Positions 1-7,355 of a DNA stretch of 13,508 bases are shown here, piece by piece. A program made the translations under genes and the position numbers. Numbering within the stretch: position 1 is the first letter of the stretch; every line of letters begins with the position of its first letter. Below the pieces are notes generated by a model. That model saw only the letters and a program-made list of their open reading frames with translations. It searched no databases and had not been told where the DNA came from. This DNA is from Clostridia bacterium (GTDB taxonomy: Bacteria > Bacillota > Clostridia > Oscillospirales > Acutalibacteraceae): contig CAAFXD010000319.1 of the NCBI GenBank assembly GCA_900766945.1, positions 1 to 13,508 on the forward strand, in the 5' to 3' direction.

Positions 1-1
1 T

Positions 2-541
2 GCACCGCTGTTTCATGACGGTAAAATTCATTGTGTGTATGCCGGTGTGTTGGAGCCGCGAAAAGGTGCCGGCACGGCGATTGCCGCGGCGGAATTTTTA
101 CCGGAAAACTATCATATTCACATCATCGGCTTCGGCAGGACGGAGGATATAGAAAACCTGCAAAAACAGATTGCCGAAATATCCGAAAAAACCGCATGCA
201 CCGTTACTTTCGACGGCAAAAAAAGCGGCGACAAATATTTGCAGTTTTTGCAAAGCTGTCAGGTGGGCTTTGCCACACAAAGCGCCGACGCGGCGTTTAA
301 CGCAACTTCGTTCCCCTCAAAGGTGCTTTCCTACCTTTCCAACGGGCTTCGTGTGGTTTCTGTGCGCATCAAAGCGATTGAAACCTCAAAGGTTGCCGAT
401 TTGATGTATTTTTACGACGGGGACAGTCCCAAAGCCGTCGCAGACGCCATACAGTCTATTGACTTTTCGGACGGATATGACAGCCGAAAGTGCCTTTCGG
501 ATTTGGACGAACTGTTTGTAAACGACTGTAAGCAGTTTTGA
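2..541 (+). CDS. Glycosyltransferase, family 4-like, C-terminal part (5' end outside window)
   Basis: The reading frame is open from the first bases, so this is the last 179 residues of a longer protein; the in-frame ATG at 35 lies inside the domain and is not the start. The visible part matches the C-terminal nucleotide-sugar-binding half of a GT-B glycosyltransferase. It opens with a YAGVLEPRKGAGTAIAAA segment, typical of the first strand and helix after the interdomain linker, followed by a HIHIIGFG strand. Near the end FNATSFPSKVLSYLSNGL, with a downstream acidic stretch, is the conserved donor-binding region seen in family-4 enzymes of Firmicute polysaccharide loci. It would transfer a sugar to the lipid-linked repeat unit at the cytoplasmic face of the membrane; donor and acceptor cannot be read from the sequence. 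It is followed 27 bases later by the acetyltransferase gene, in the same operon. Family assignment is fairly secure, specificity unknown. Confidence 0.82.
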   Translation, partial: APLFHDGKIHCVYAGVLEPRKGAGTAIAAAEFLPENYHIHIIGFGRTEDIENLQKQIAEISEKTACTVTFDGKKSGDKYLQFLQSCQVGFATQSADAAFNATSFPSKVLSYLSNGLRVVSVRIKAIETSKVADLMYFYDGDSPKAVADAIQSIDFSDGYDSRKCLSDLDELFVNDCKQF

Positions 542-556
542 GAAATGACAGAAAGC

Positions 557-562
557 GAGGTG
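557..562 (+). promoter_or_regulatory. Ribosome binding site of the acetyltransferase
   Basis: GAGGTG lies 6 bases before the ATG at 569. The in-frame ATG at 545 has only a weak GAGAA just before it, so this site favours 569 as the start. Confidence 0.55.
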
Positions 563-568
563 TTACCC

Positions 569-1120
569 ATGCGCAGAAAGATTTGCAGATTTCTGTTTAG
601 AGTATTGCGTAAAATAAAAAGCAGTGTATATACGGTGCTGTTTAAATATATGACCGGGAATGCATCGGCGACAGGTCTTACGGTGCAAGGTGTCATAGAA
701 TGTAAAAACTGCAATATCAAACTTGGGAAAAATGTCAAAATCTATAACAATGTTGTGTTTTGGGGCGGCGGCGAAATTGTCATCGGTGACAATGTGGATA
801 TTGGAAACAATACCATTATTTTTGCTTCCGAAAACGGCGGCGTGACCATCGGCAATGATGTCAGCATTGCGGCAAACTGCTATATTATTGACACCAATCA
901 CGGTATTGTGAGAGATAAAAAAATTAACGCACAGGCAAATTCCAGCGAAAAAATTGTCATCGGCAACGATGTTTGGCTGGCCGCGTCAACCATTGTCTTG
1001 AAAGGCAGTACGATTCCGGACGGTGTTGTTGTCGGTGCGAACTCGCTGGTGAACGGTGCATTAGAGCCTTACGGTGTTTATGTAGGCTCGCCTGTCAGAA
1101 AAATCAAGGAAAGAGTATAA
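569..1120 (+). CDS. Hexapeptide-repeat acyltransferase (LbetaH, WbbJ/maltose O-acetyltransferase-like)
   Basis: A 183-residue protein, the usual size for left-handed beta-helix O-acetyltransferases. After a short basic N-terminus (residues 1-30) come imperfect hexapeptide turns such as IKLGKNV, IVIGDNVDIGNN, VTIGNDVSI and IVIGNDVWLAASTIVLKGSTI (about residues 50-160). The closing VGSPVRKIK is the family's C-terminal signature, and His111 in DTNHG is placed like the catalytic histidine. Such enzymes are acetyl-CoA-dependent trimers, and in polysaccharide loci they O-acetylate a sugar of the repeat unit; the acceptor here is unknown. An in-frame ATG at 545 would add eight residues but lacks a good ribosome binding site. 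The stop codon shares its last base with the ATG of the flippase gene, suggesting translational coupling. Acyl donor and target are inferred from the family only. Confidence 0.88.
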   Translation: MRRKICRFLFRVLRKIKSSVYTVLFKYMTGNASATGLTVQGVIECKNCNIKLGKNVKIYNNVVFWGGGEIVIGDNVDIGNNTIIFASENGGVTIGNDVSIAANCYIIDTNHGIVRDKKINAQANSSEKIVIGNDVWLAASTIVLKGSTIPDGVVVGANSLVNGALEPYGVYVGSPVRKIKERV

Positions 1121-2658
1121 TGAACAGAAAAATAGGCGTTATTTATTCATATGTGCTGATGTTTGTCGAGGTGATTTCGGCAACGCTGTTCACGCCGTTT
1201 TTAATTCGCTCTCTCGGGCAGTCGGAATACGGCGTGTATCAGTTGGTGGCATCAATTACGGCGTATCTTACCCTTTTGGACCTCGGCGTCGGCAATGCGG
1301 TGGTTCGCTATATGGCGAAATACCGTGCGGAAAACAATAAACAAAAGCAAGAGGAATTTTTAGGCATCGCCACGCTGTTTTACGGCATTATCGCCGTGAT
1401 TGTTTTAATTGTCGGCGGGGTGCTGTTGGCGATTTTTCCGACCGTTTTTGCAAAAGGCTTATCACCGGAGGAAATTTCCATCGGTAAAAAGCTGTTGTTC
1501 ATGACGGTGCTTTCCGTTTCCTTTATGCTGGGCACTTCGGGCTTTGCCAATACGCTGACGGCATATGAACGTTTTTCCTTTGCGAAAGGATTAACGATTG
1601 TGATGACCGTTTTAAAAATTGCGGTTGCCGTATTGGTTTTAAAGTTGGGTATGCGTTCCCTCGGCGTGGTTGTGGTGTATTTTATAACAACCGTCATCAT
1701 ACGGGGAACTTGTACGGGATATGTATTCTTTAAGTTGAAACTGAAACCGCATTTTAAACATCTCGATTTCGGCTTTGTAAAGGAAACCTTTTCTTTTTCC
1801 GCATTTGTGTTTATGCAAATGATTGCCGTGCAGATAAACTCTATGACTGATTCGGTACTGCTTGGCATTTTGGCAAAGGGCTCTGCGGTGATTATCGCCG
1901 TTTACGGTGCAGGCGCGCAGATTGTGCAATACTTTAAAACCGTCGGCGGGCATTTCAACGGCGTTTTAATGGCAGGCGTGGTGCGTTTGGTGGAAAGCGG
2001 CGCAAATGCAAAAGCTTTGCAGGACGAAATGGTGCGAATCGGCAGAATCGTGTTTATGATGCTCGGTATGGTTTTTACGGTTTTTCTTGTCAACGGTACC
2101 GATTTTATGGTATTATGGGCAGGTGAGGATTATAAGCAAGGCTATATGGTCGCCGCGGCGATTATGGTACCGACGATGTTTACCCTTGTGCAATCCATCG
2201 GCAATCAGATTTTGTGGGCGATGAATAAGCACCGTACCCAAGCGGTTGTGCAGATTGTGTCGGCGCTTATCAACATTGTACTCACCGCATTTTTAATTAA
2301 ATGGAATCCGCTTGTCGGCGCGGTTATCGGCTCTGTGATTGCCTTAACGGTTGGCGATGTCCTTTGTATGAATGTGATGTTCAAAAAAGAAATCGGCATA
2401 AGCCTTACGGGCTATTACAAAGGACTTTTCAAAGGGATTTTACCGTCGCTTTTGCTTTCCGGCGGGGCAGGGCTTTTGTTCAATTTGATTGGGCTCTCCA
2501 AATTCGGGTGGCTCGGTTTTATTGTGAATTGCGGCGTGATGGTGTTGGTCTATGGCATTTGTATGCTTCTCTTCGGAATGAATGTTTCCGAAAAGCATAT
2601 GATTTTCAGCATATTTAAAAAAATGGGTAAAAAATTTCACCTGATAAAAGGAGAATGA
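1120..2658 (+). CDS. wzx: Polysaccharide flippase, Wzx/RfbX-type (MOP superfamily)
   Basis: A 512-residue, very hydrophobic protein with about twelve to fourteen predicted membrane segments. The N-terminal pattern TPFLIRSLGQSEYGVYQL, then YLTLLDLGVGNAVVRYMAKY, is typical of the polysaccharide biosynthesis/MATE-like flippases of PF01943 type. It would move the undecaprenyl-diphosphate-linked repeat unit across the cytoplasmic membrane. The start at 1120 is chosen because it gives the canonical N-terminus just before the first membrane segment, overlaps the preceding stop by one base and has AAGGAAAG just upstream. The frame continues upstream to 973, but that stretch reads as Cys/Arg-rich out-of-frame acetyltransferase sequence. 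Its presence in the operon implies Wzx/Wzy-dependent assembly, although no Wzy polymerase is in the window. Family assignment is strong; substrate is inferred from the neighbouring sugar genes. Confidence 0.9.
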   Translation: MNRKIGVIYSYVLMFVEVISATLFTPFLIRSLGQSEYGVYQLVASITAYLTLLDLGVGNAVVRYMAKYRAENNKQKQEEFLGIATLFYGIIAVIVLIVGGVLLAIFPTVFAKGLSPEEISIGKKLLFMTVLSVSFMLGTSGFANTLTAYERFSFAKGLTIVMTVLKIAVAVLVLKLGMRSLGVVVVYFITTVIIRGTCTGYVFFKLKLKPHFKHLDFGFVKETFSFSAFVFMQMIAVQINSMTDSVLLGILAKGSAVIIAVYGAGAQIVQYFKTVGGHFNGVLMAGVVRLVESGANAKALQDEMVRIGRIVFMMLGMVFTVFLVNGTDFMVLWAGEDYKQGYMVAAAIMVPTMFTLVQSIGNQILWAMNKHRTQAVVQIVSALINIVLTAFLIKWNPLVGAVIGSVIALTVGDVLCMNVMFKKEIGISLTGYYKGLFKGILPSLLLSGGAGLLFNLIGLSKFGWLGFIVNCGVMVLVYGICMLLFGMNVSEKHMIFSIFKKMGKKFHLIKGE

Positions 2659-2661
2659 CAT

Positions 2662-3699
2662 ATGTTTACAGGAAAAACTTTGATGATTACGGGCGGTACG
2701 GGCTCGTTCGGCAATACGGTGCTTCGCCGCTTCCTTGAAACGGACATCGGCGAAATCCGTGTATTTTCCCGTGATGAGAAAAAGCAGGACGATATGCGCC
2801 ACGAGTTTCAGCAGACCATGCCCGAAGTCAGCGACAAACTGAAATTCTACATCGGCGATGTACGCGATTTGCAGTCGGTAAAGAATGCAATGCACGGTGT
2901 TGACTATATTTTCCATGCCGCCGCATTAAAGCAGGTGCCCTCCTGCGAGTTCTTCCCCGTTGAAGCGGTCAAAACCAATGTGTTGGGTACGGATAATGTG
3001 CTGACCGCCGCCATTGATGAGGGCGTAAAGTGCGTCATCTGCCTTTCCACCGACAAGGCGGCATATCCCGTCAACGCGATGGGTACATCAAAAGCGATGA
3101 TGGAAAAGGTTGTCGTTGCAAAGTCCAGAACAGTTGCACCCGAAAAGACCAAAATCTGCTGCACCCGTTACGGCAATGTGCTTTGTTCCAGAGGTTCTGT
3201 TGTGCCGCTGTGGATTGACCAAATCCGTGAGGGCAAACCGATTACGATTACAGAACCCGCTATGACAAGATTTGTAATGAGCCTTGAAGAAGCAGTTGAC
3301 CTTGTTCTCTTTGCATTCCGGAACGGCGAAAGCGGCGATATTCTCGTGCAGAAAGCGCCCGCCTGCACCATCGAAGTGCTTGCCGAGGCTGTTAAAGAGT
3401 TGTTCGCACCCGATACGGAAATTAAGGTTATCGGGATTCGCCACGGTGAAAAAATGTATGAAACGCTCCTTACAAACGAGGAATGTGCAAATGCCCTTGA
3501 TATGGGTAATTTCTACCGTGTGCCTGCGGACAAACGTTCCTTGAACTACGACAAATATTTCAAGGATGGCGACAAAAAGCGCAACACCTTAACGGAATTT
3601 AATTCCAACAATACCGAGCTTTGGTCGGTCGAGCAGGTGAAAGAAAAACTCTTAACTTTGCCTTATATCCAAAATGAACTTGCAAATTGGGAGAAGTAA
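2662..3699 (+). CDS. capE: UDP-GlcNAc 4,6-dehydratase (5-epimerising), CapE/FnlA/WbjB type
   Basis: 345 residues, matching the length of S. aureus CapE and reading like it along the whole protein. The NAD(P)-binding glycine motif GGTGSFG is at residues 11-17, followed by FSRDEKKQDDMRHEF, IGDVRD, FHAAALKQVPSCEFFPVEAVKTN and CLSTDKAAYPVNAMGTSK. In this subfamily the catalytic tyrosine of short-chain dehydrogenases is replaced by methionine; here it is Met140 with Lys144, plus Asp131/Lys132. CapE converts UDP-GlcNAc to UDP-2-acetamido-2,6-dideoxy-L-arabino-hexos-4-ulose, the first step towards UDP-L-FucNAc and also towards UDP-L-RhaNAc/L-QuiNAc. The gene begins 3 bases after the flippase stop, with AAAAGGAGA overlapping the end of wzx. 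The C-terminal NSNNTELWSVEQVKEKLLTL is also conserved in CapE. Identification is firm. Confidence 0.95.
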   Translation: MFTGKTLMITGGTGSFGNTVLRRFLETDIGEIRVFSRDEKKQDDMRHEFQQTMPEVSDKLKFYIGDVRDLQSVKNAMHGVDYIFHAAALKQVPSCEFFPVEAVKTNVLGTDNVLTAAIDEGVKCVICLSTDKAAYPVNAMGTSKAMMEKVVVAKSRTVAPEKTKICCTRYGNVLCSRGSVVPLWIDQIREGKPITITEPAMTRFVMSLEEAVDLVLFAFRNGESGDILVQKAPACTIEVLAEAVKELFAPDTEIKVIGIRHGEKMYETLLTNEECANALDMGNFYRVPADKRSLNYDKYFKDGDKKRNTLTEFNSNNTELWSVEQVKEKLLTLPYIQNELANWEK

Positions 3700-3702
3700 G
3701 TT

Positions 3703-4761
3703 ATGCCTATGAATCACGAATCTGCGCATACCGTAAAAGCGGATGAAAGATGCAAAATCAGTTTGATTGTGCCGGTTTACAATACGGAAAAGTATTTGGC
3801 GTATTGTTTGGACTCTATGCTTTTGCAGGATATTCCGGAAACGGAATATGAAATTGTTTGCGTGAATGACGGTTCCACCGACAGTTGCCCCGCGATTTTG
3901 GAAGCCTATGCGCAAAAGCATCCCTGTATCCGCATTATCCATCAGGAAAATCAGGGGCAGTCTGCGGCGAGAAATGTTGGCTTATACAGCGCAAAAGGCG
4001 ATTATGTATGGTTCGTGGATTCCGATGATTTGTTGGAACCGAATTCCCTCGGGTTTATTGTCCACATTATGGATGAAAATCACATTGACGAACTGACGGT
4101 TGGGTTGGATTATGTTCCGGAGGATACGGTCAGCGTGCCGGCGGAAAGCGGATACACATACAAACCGGAAAAAAAACTGAATTTGCGTGCCACTTGCAGC
4201 GGTGTCAAAATATTCAGGCGTTCTGTGATTATCGACAACGGCATTAACTGGCATTCGGAACTGCGGCTGAGCGACGATGTCTTGTTTTTATATCAGTTTG
4301 AACTGTTCAGCAAGAAGAATGTTTATGTGCAGTCTCCGCAATATCATTACCGCACGGTGGCAAATTCCACTTCGCACCAAAAAAGCGAAGCGGTGCTGAA
4401 CAAACATATGTATTCGTTGGTCAAGCTTTGCGAAATCTATTGTGATATTCGCAAAAATCCGCCGATTGAAATGTCCCGTGCGCAAAAGAAACAGTTAAAT
4501 GACCGCATTTCTCTTTGTGTGCAAACGGTTTTGTACGATGTGGCCATAAAAGGGGATACAAAAGAGCAGGCAGCGTTTTTGCGTGATTTTAAAGAAAAAG
4601 GTTTGTACCCCTATAAACCGATAATGTCAAATCTTGTGCCGAAGGTTTCTTTGCAGAGAACGGTATATGATTTTATAATGTTTTTCTTTTGCAACGAAAG
4701 GCTTTATAAGTTTTTCAGCGGAATCCTGCGGAAAATTTATAACAAGAAAAACAACAAATGA
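3703..4761 (+). CDS. Glycosyltransferase family 2 (GT-A fold)
   Basis: 352 residues. The N-terminal catalytic domain has ISLIVPVYNTEKYL (about 19-32), VNDGSTD (54-60), the QGQSAARNVGL segment (about 84-93) and the metal/donor-binding DSDD (106-109), all diagnostic of inverting family-2 enzymes. A later LSDDVLF lies where the catalytic-base ED motif normally sits, followed by a Y-H-YR-NSTS segment usual in Firmicute capsule transferases. The basic, aromatic C-terminus (FFFCNERLYKFF... KKNNK) may associate with the membrane. It probably adds one sugar to the lipid-linked repeat unit in the cytoplasm. It sits between capE and the capF fusion and could plausibly use a sugar nucleotide made by them, but this is not shown by sequence. 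Start: GGAGAAG lies about ten bases upstream of 3703; a second ATG at 3709 is possible. The stop overlaps an ATG at 4758. Confidence 0.9.
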   Translation: MPMNHESAHTVKADERCKISLIVPVYNTEKYLAYCLDSMLLQDIPETEYEIVCVNDGSTDSCPAILEAYAQKHPCIRIIHQENQGQSAARNVGLYSAKGDYVWFVDSDDLLEPNSLGFIVHIMDENHIDELTVGLDYVPEDTVSVPAESGYTYKPEKKLNLRATCSGVKIFRRSVIIDNGINWHSELRLSDDVLFLYQFELFSKKNVYVQSPQYHYRTVANSTSHQKSEAVLNKHMYSLVKLCEIYCDIRKNPPIEMSRAQKKQLNDRISLCVQTVLYDVAIKGDTKEQAAFLRDFKEKGLYPYKPIMSNLVPKVSLQRTVYDFIMFFFCNERLYKFFSGILRKIYNKKNNK

Positions 4762-4780
4762 AAGAAAACGATAAAGGTTC

Positions 4781-4793
4781 GGAAAAGAGAGAG
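4781..4793 (+). promoter_or_regulatory. Purine-rich ribosome binding site that decides the start of the capF fusion
   Basis: GGAAAAGAGAGAG precedes the ATG at 4797. An alternative ATG at 4758 forms an ATGA overlap with the upstream stop but has only A-rich sequence before it and would add 13 charged residues not found in CapF. Coupled initiation at 4758 cannot be excluded. Confidence 0.45.
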
Positions 4794-4796
4794 AAT

Positions 4797-6827
4797 ATGA
4801 AAATTTTAGTCACCGGCGCAAACGGCTTTGTCGGCAAAAATTTAATTGCAACGCTCGAAAATGTCCGCGACGGGAAGGATAAAACCCGCAACCTGCCGAC
4901 GGATTTGGAGATTTTCCCGTATGATTTGGGCGTTCCAGACGAGGACTTTCAGCGGTACTGCGCCGAATGTGATTTCGTTTACAATTTGGTCGGCGTGCAC
5001 CGCCCGAAAGATGACAGCGAATTTATGAAAGGCAATTTCGGCTTTCTGACTACGCTTTTGGATACGCTGAAAAAGTATAACAATACTTGCCCCGTGCTGT
5101 TTTCCTCGTCCATTCAGGCGGAAATGAAAAATCCCTATGGGGAAAGCAAGCGCGCGGCGGAAGATGCATTGTTCAAATACGGCGAGGAAACCGGCGCAAA
5201 GGTGATTATCTACCGTTTTCCGAATTTGTTCGGCAAATGGTCGCGCCCCAACTACAACAGCGTTGTGGCGACCTTTTGCTATAACATTGCGCACAGTCTC
5301 CCTATTGAAATTCGTGACCGCAACTATGAAATGACGCTTTTGTATATTGACGATGTGGTGGACGAACTTTTACGGGCGCTCAAAGGCGAAGAAACGAGAG
5401 ACGGAAAATTTTGCGCCGTGCCGGTTTCCCACAAAGCCACGCTCGGCGAAATTGCGGATTTGATTTATTCGTTTAAAGAAAACCGCAAAAATATCCAAAT
5501 CCCCGATTTGACCGAGGGCGGTTTTTCCAAAAAACTGTATAGCACCTATCTTTCTTATTTGCCGAAGGACGGCTTTTCCTATCCTTTAAAAATGAATGTG
5601 GATGCGCGCGGCTCGTTTACCGAAATTTTGCGCACGAACGACCATGGGCAGTTTTCCGTGAATATTTCCAAGCCCGGCATTACCAAAGGCCAGCATTGGC
5701 ATCATACGAAAAATGAAAAATTCCTCGTTGTCAGCGGCAAGGGCGTCATTCGCTTCCGTCAAATTGACAGCAACGACGTGATTGAATATTTCGTTTCGGG
5801 CGACAAATTAGAGGTCGTTGACATTCCTACGGGTTACACGCACAACATTGAAAATTTGGGCGATACGGATATGGTCACCTTTATGTGGTGCAATGAGTGC
5901 TTTAACCCCGAAAAACCCGATACATACTTTTTACCGGTGTGTGATGCAGCACCAGCCGAACCGCCAAAGAAAAAAGTGTTGGTGCTCGGCGGCGCAGGTA
6001 TGGCGGGCTTTGTGGCGGCGACCTATTTTCAAGAGCATGGCTACGATGTAACGGTGTTCGATAAAACCACTGTGGAGGGCTTTTCGTGCATTGTCGGCTC
6101 GGCAACGGATACACAACTGTTGCAAAAGGTTTTGTCGGAACAACCCTATGCGGCAGTGCTCAACTGTATCGGTATTTTAAACCGCGCCTGTGACGAAGAC
6201 CGCAGTGCGGCAGCATATTTAAACGGCTATTTGCCGCATTTTTTGGCGGATACCTTCAAAAATACAAAAACAAAAGTCATTCATATCAGCTCCGATTGCG
6301 TGTTCTCGGGGAAAGATGCCCCGTATGACGAGCAAGCGCAACCCGACGCGGCGGACAATTACGGCAAAACTAAAGCGGTCGGCGAAATCTGCAACGGGAA
6401 AGATATCACCTTCCGTACCTCCATTATCGGGCCGGACAGAGCGCCGCAAAAGAACGGGCTTCTCAACTGGTTTGTGCAACAAAAGGCAGTCAAAGGGTTT
6501 ACATGCGTTTTGTGGTCGGGCGTTTCCACCGTAACGCTTGCCCGTGCCATGCTTGCGGCAGTGGAGTCCGATGTCAGCGGCATTTATCATTTGGTCAATA
6601 ACGAATTTATCAGCAAATACGATTTGCTTGTGCTGTTCAATCAATATTTCTGCGATAACCGTGTGCAAATCGAAGCGGACAACAGCGCGGTGCAGAAAAA
6701 AATTATTGTAAACACCCGCACGGATTTCAATTTCCAAGTACCGTCTTACGAAGCAATGGTACAGGAATGTGCAGATTGGGTGCGGGCGCACCCGTCCGTT
6801 TATGCACATTACAGGAAAGCGGATTGA
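4797..6827 (+). CDS. capF: CapF (reductase + cupin) fused to an RmlD/QnlA-like 4-keto-sugar reductase
   Basis: A 676-residue protein where CapF is normally about 370. Residues 1-235 are a short-chain dehydrogenase domain with GANGFVG (7-13), FSSSIQ, catalytic Tyr114/Lys118 in YGESK, and YRFPNLFGKW...NYNSV as in S. aureus CapF. Residues 262-381 are the CapF cupin: QHWHHTKNE gives His300, His302 and Glu307, and PTGYTHNIEN gives His349, matching both cupin motifs. In CapF the cupin epimerises C3 and the reductase reduces C4, giving UDP-2-acetamido-2,6-dideoxy-L-talose. After a linker rich in Ala, Pro and Lys (382-391), residues 392-676 form a second, complete reductase resembling RmlD/QnlA/WbvR. 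It has GGAGMAG (398-404), SSDCVFSG and Tyr522/Lys526 in YGKTK. No frameshift is needed for the fusion. A VanZ-like gene starts 2 bases downstream. Each domain identity is strong; the job of the third domain is inferred. Confidence 0.93.
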   Translation: MKILVTGANGFVGKNLIATLENVRDGKDKTRNLPTDLEIFPYDLGVPDEDFQRYCAECDFVYNLVGVHRPKDDSEFMKGNFGFLTTLLDTLKKYNNTCPVLFSSSIQAEMKNPYGESKRAAEDALFKYGEETGAKVIIYRFPNLFGKWSRPNYNSVVATFCYNIAHSLPIEIRDRNYEMTLLYIDDVVDELLRALKGEETRDGKFCAVPVSHKATLGEIADLIYSFKENRKNIQIPDLTEGGFSKKLYSTYLSYLPKDGFSYPLKMNVDARGSFTEILRTNDHGQFSVNISKPGITKGQHWHHTKNEKFLVVSGKGVIRFRQIDSNDVIEYFVSGDKLEVVDIPTGYTHNIENLGDTDMVTFMWCNECFNPEKPDTYFLPVCDAAPAEPPKKKVLVLGGAGMAGFVAATYFQEHGYDVTVFDKTTVEGFSCIVGSATDTQLLQKVLSEQPYAAVLNCIGILNRACDEDRSAAAYLNGYLPHFLADTFKNTKTKVIHISSDCVFSGKDAPYDEQAQPDAADNYGKTKAVGEICNGKDITFRTSIIGPDRAPQKNGLLNWFVQQKAVKGFTCVLWSGVSTVTLARAMLAAVESDVSGIYHLVNNEFISKYDLLVLFNQYFCDNRVQIEADNSAVQKKIIVNTRTDFNFQVPSYEAMVQECADWVRAHPSVYAHYRKAD

Positions 6828-6829
6828 GT

Positions 6830-7342
6830 ATGCGTAACACCGTCAAACAGAGTCTCTGCGTTTTGCTGATTGCGGCAACGCTGTTCTTCATTTTTTATAA
6901 TTCCGCGCAAAAGGTGCCGGAATCCCATCAGGCGTCTGCGTCGGTATCCGCGGCGATTTCCTCTGTGGTCACCGATGACGGCGAAAAAGAACCGTCGTCA
7001 TTTTCGGCGTTTTTACTTGAATATGTGCGCAAAGCGGCACACGCGGTAGAATTTTTCGTGCTCGGCGCAGAGCTTGCTGTGTGGCTTGTCGTGTTGCGCG
7101 TCAAAACAATAACAGCGCAAGCCGTGTGGAATACGCTCTCCTCCGTTCTTTTGTTCGCCGTGACCGATGAATCCATACAGATTTTGTCAGGGCGCGGGCC
7201 GAAGGTGCAGGATGTTTTGCTGGATTTTGCAGGCGGTGCGGCGGCGGTGCTTTTGGTATTGCTCCTTTACGGCGTGGCAAGTGTCTGCCGTGTGCGAAAA
7301 CAAAAAAACAGCGGCGGGGAAAGCCTCGCCGATACAAATTAA
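6830..7342 (+). CDS. VanZ-family membrane protein
   Basis: 170 residues with about four membrane segments (roughly 8-23, 70-90, 100-116 and 133-152). An extracytoplasmic Ser/Ala-rich loop lies between the first two, and the tail is basic and cytoplasmic. Family motifs are present: RKAAHAVEFFVLG (67-79), TDESIQ (112-117), and R122 followed by VQDVLLDFAGG (126-136). VanZ of enterococci raises teicoplanin resistance, and most chromosomal homologues have no assigned role, so resistance should not be assumed. The start at 6830 gives a normal signal-anchor N-terminus and has AGGAAAG ten bases upstream. It lies between the capF fusion and capG, inside the sugar-nucleotide operon, so it is expressed with cell-surface polysaccharide synthesis. 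Family call is strong, function unknown. Confidence 0.88.
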   Translation: MRNTVKQSLCVLLIAATLFFIFYNSAQKVPESHQASASVSAAISSVVTDDGEKEPSSFSAFLLEYVRKAAHAVEFFVLGAELAVWLVVLRVKTITAQAVWNTLSSVLLFAVTDESIQILSGRGPKVQDVLLDFAGGAAAVLLVLLLYGVASVCRVRKQKNSGGESLADTN

Positions 7343-7355
7343 AGGTGGTTAAATT

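Noticed and set aside
973..1119. N-terminal extension of the flippase from an upstream ATG
   Set aside because: It overlaps the acetyltransferase in another frame, is Cys/Arg-rich, and the ATG at 1120 has a good ribosome binding site and gives the family N-terminus.
5940..5970. Frameshift or assembly join creating a false CapF-RmlD fusion
   Set aside because: The reading frame runs through without a stop, the linker is a plausible Pro/Ala/Lys hinge, and the second domain starts directly at its first beta strand. An assembly error cannot be fully excluded without reads.
6219..6809. Open frame of about 196 residues on the minus strand opposite the RmlD-like domain
   Set aside because: It mirrors the codon pattern of the conserved plus-strand gene and shows no recognisable domain.
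6830..7342. Part of a glycopeptide-resistance (van) cluster
   Set aside because: No vanH, vanA, vanX, vanR or vanS homologue is present; all neighbours are polysaccharide genes.
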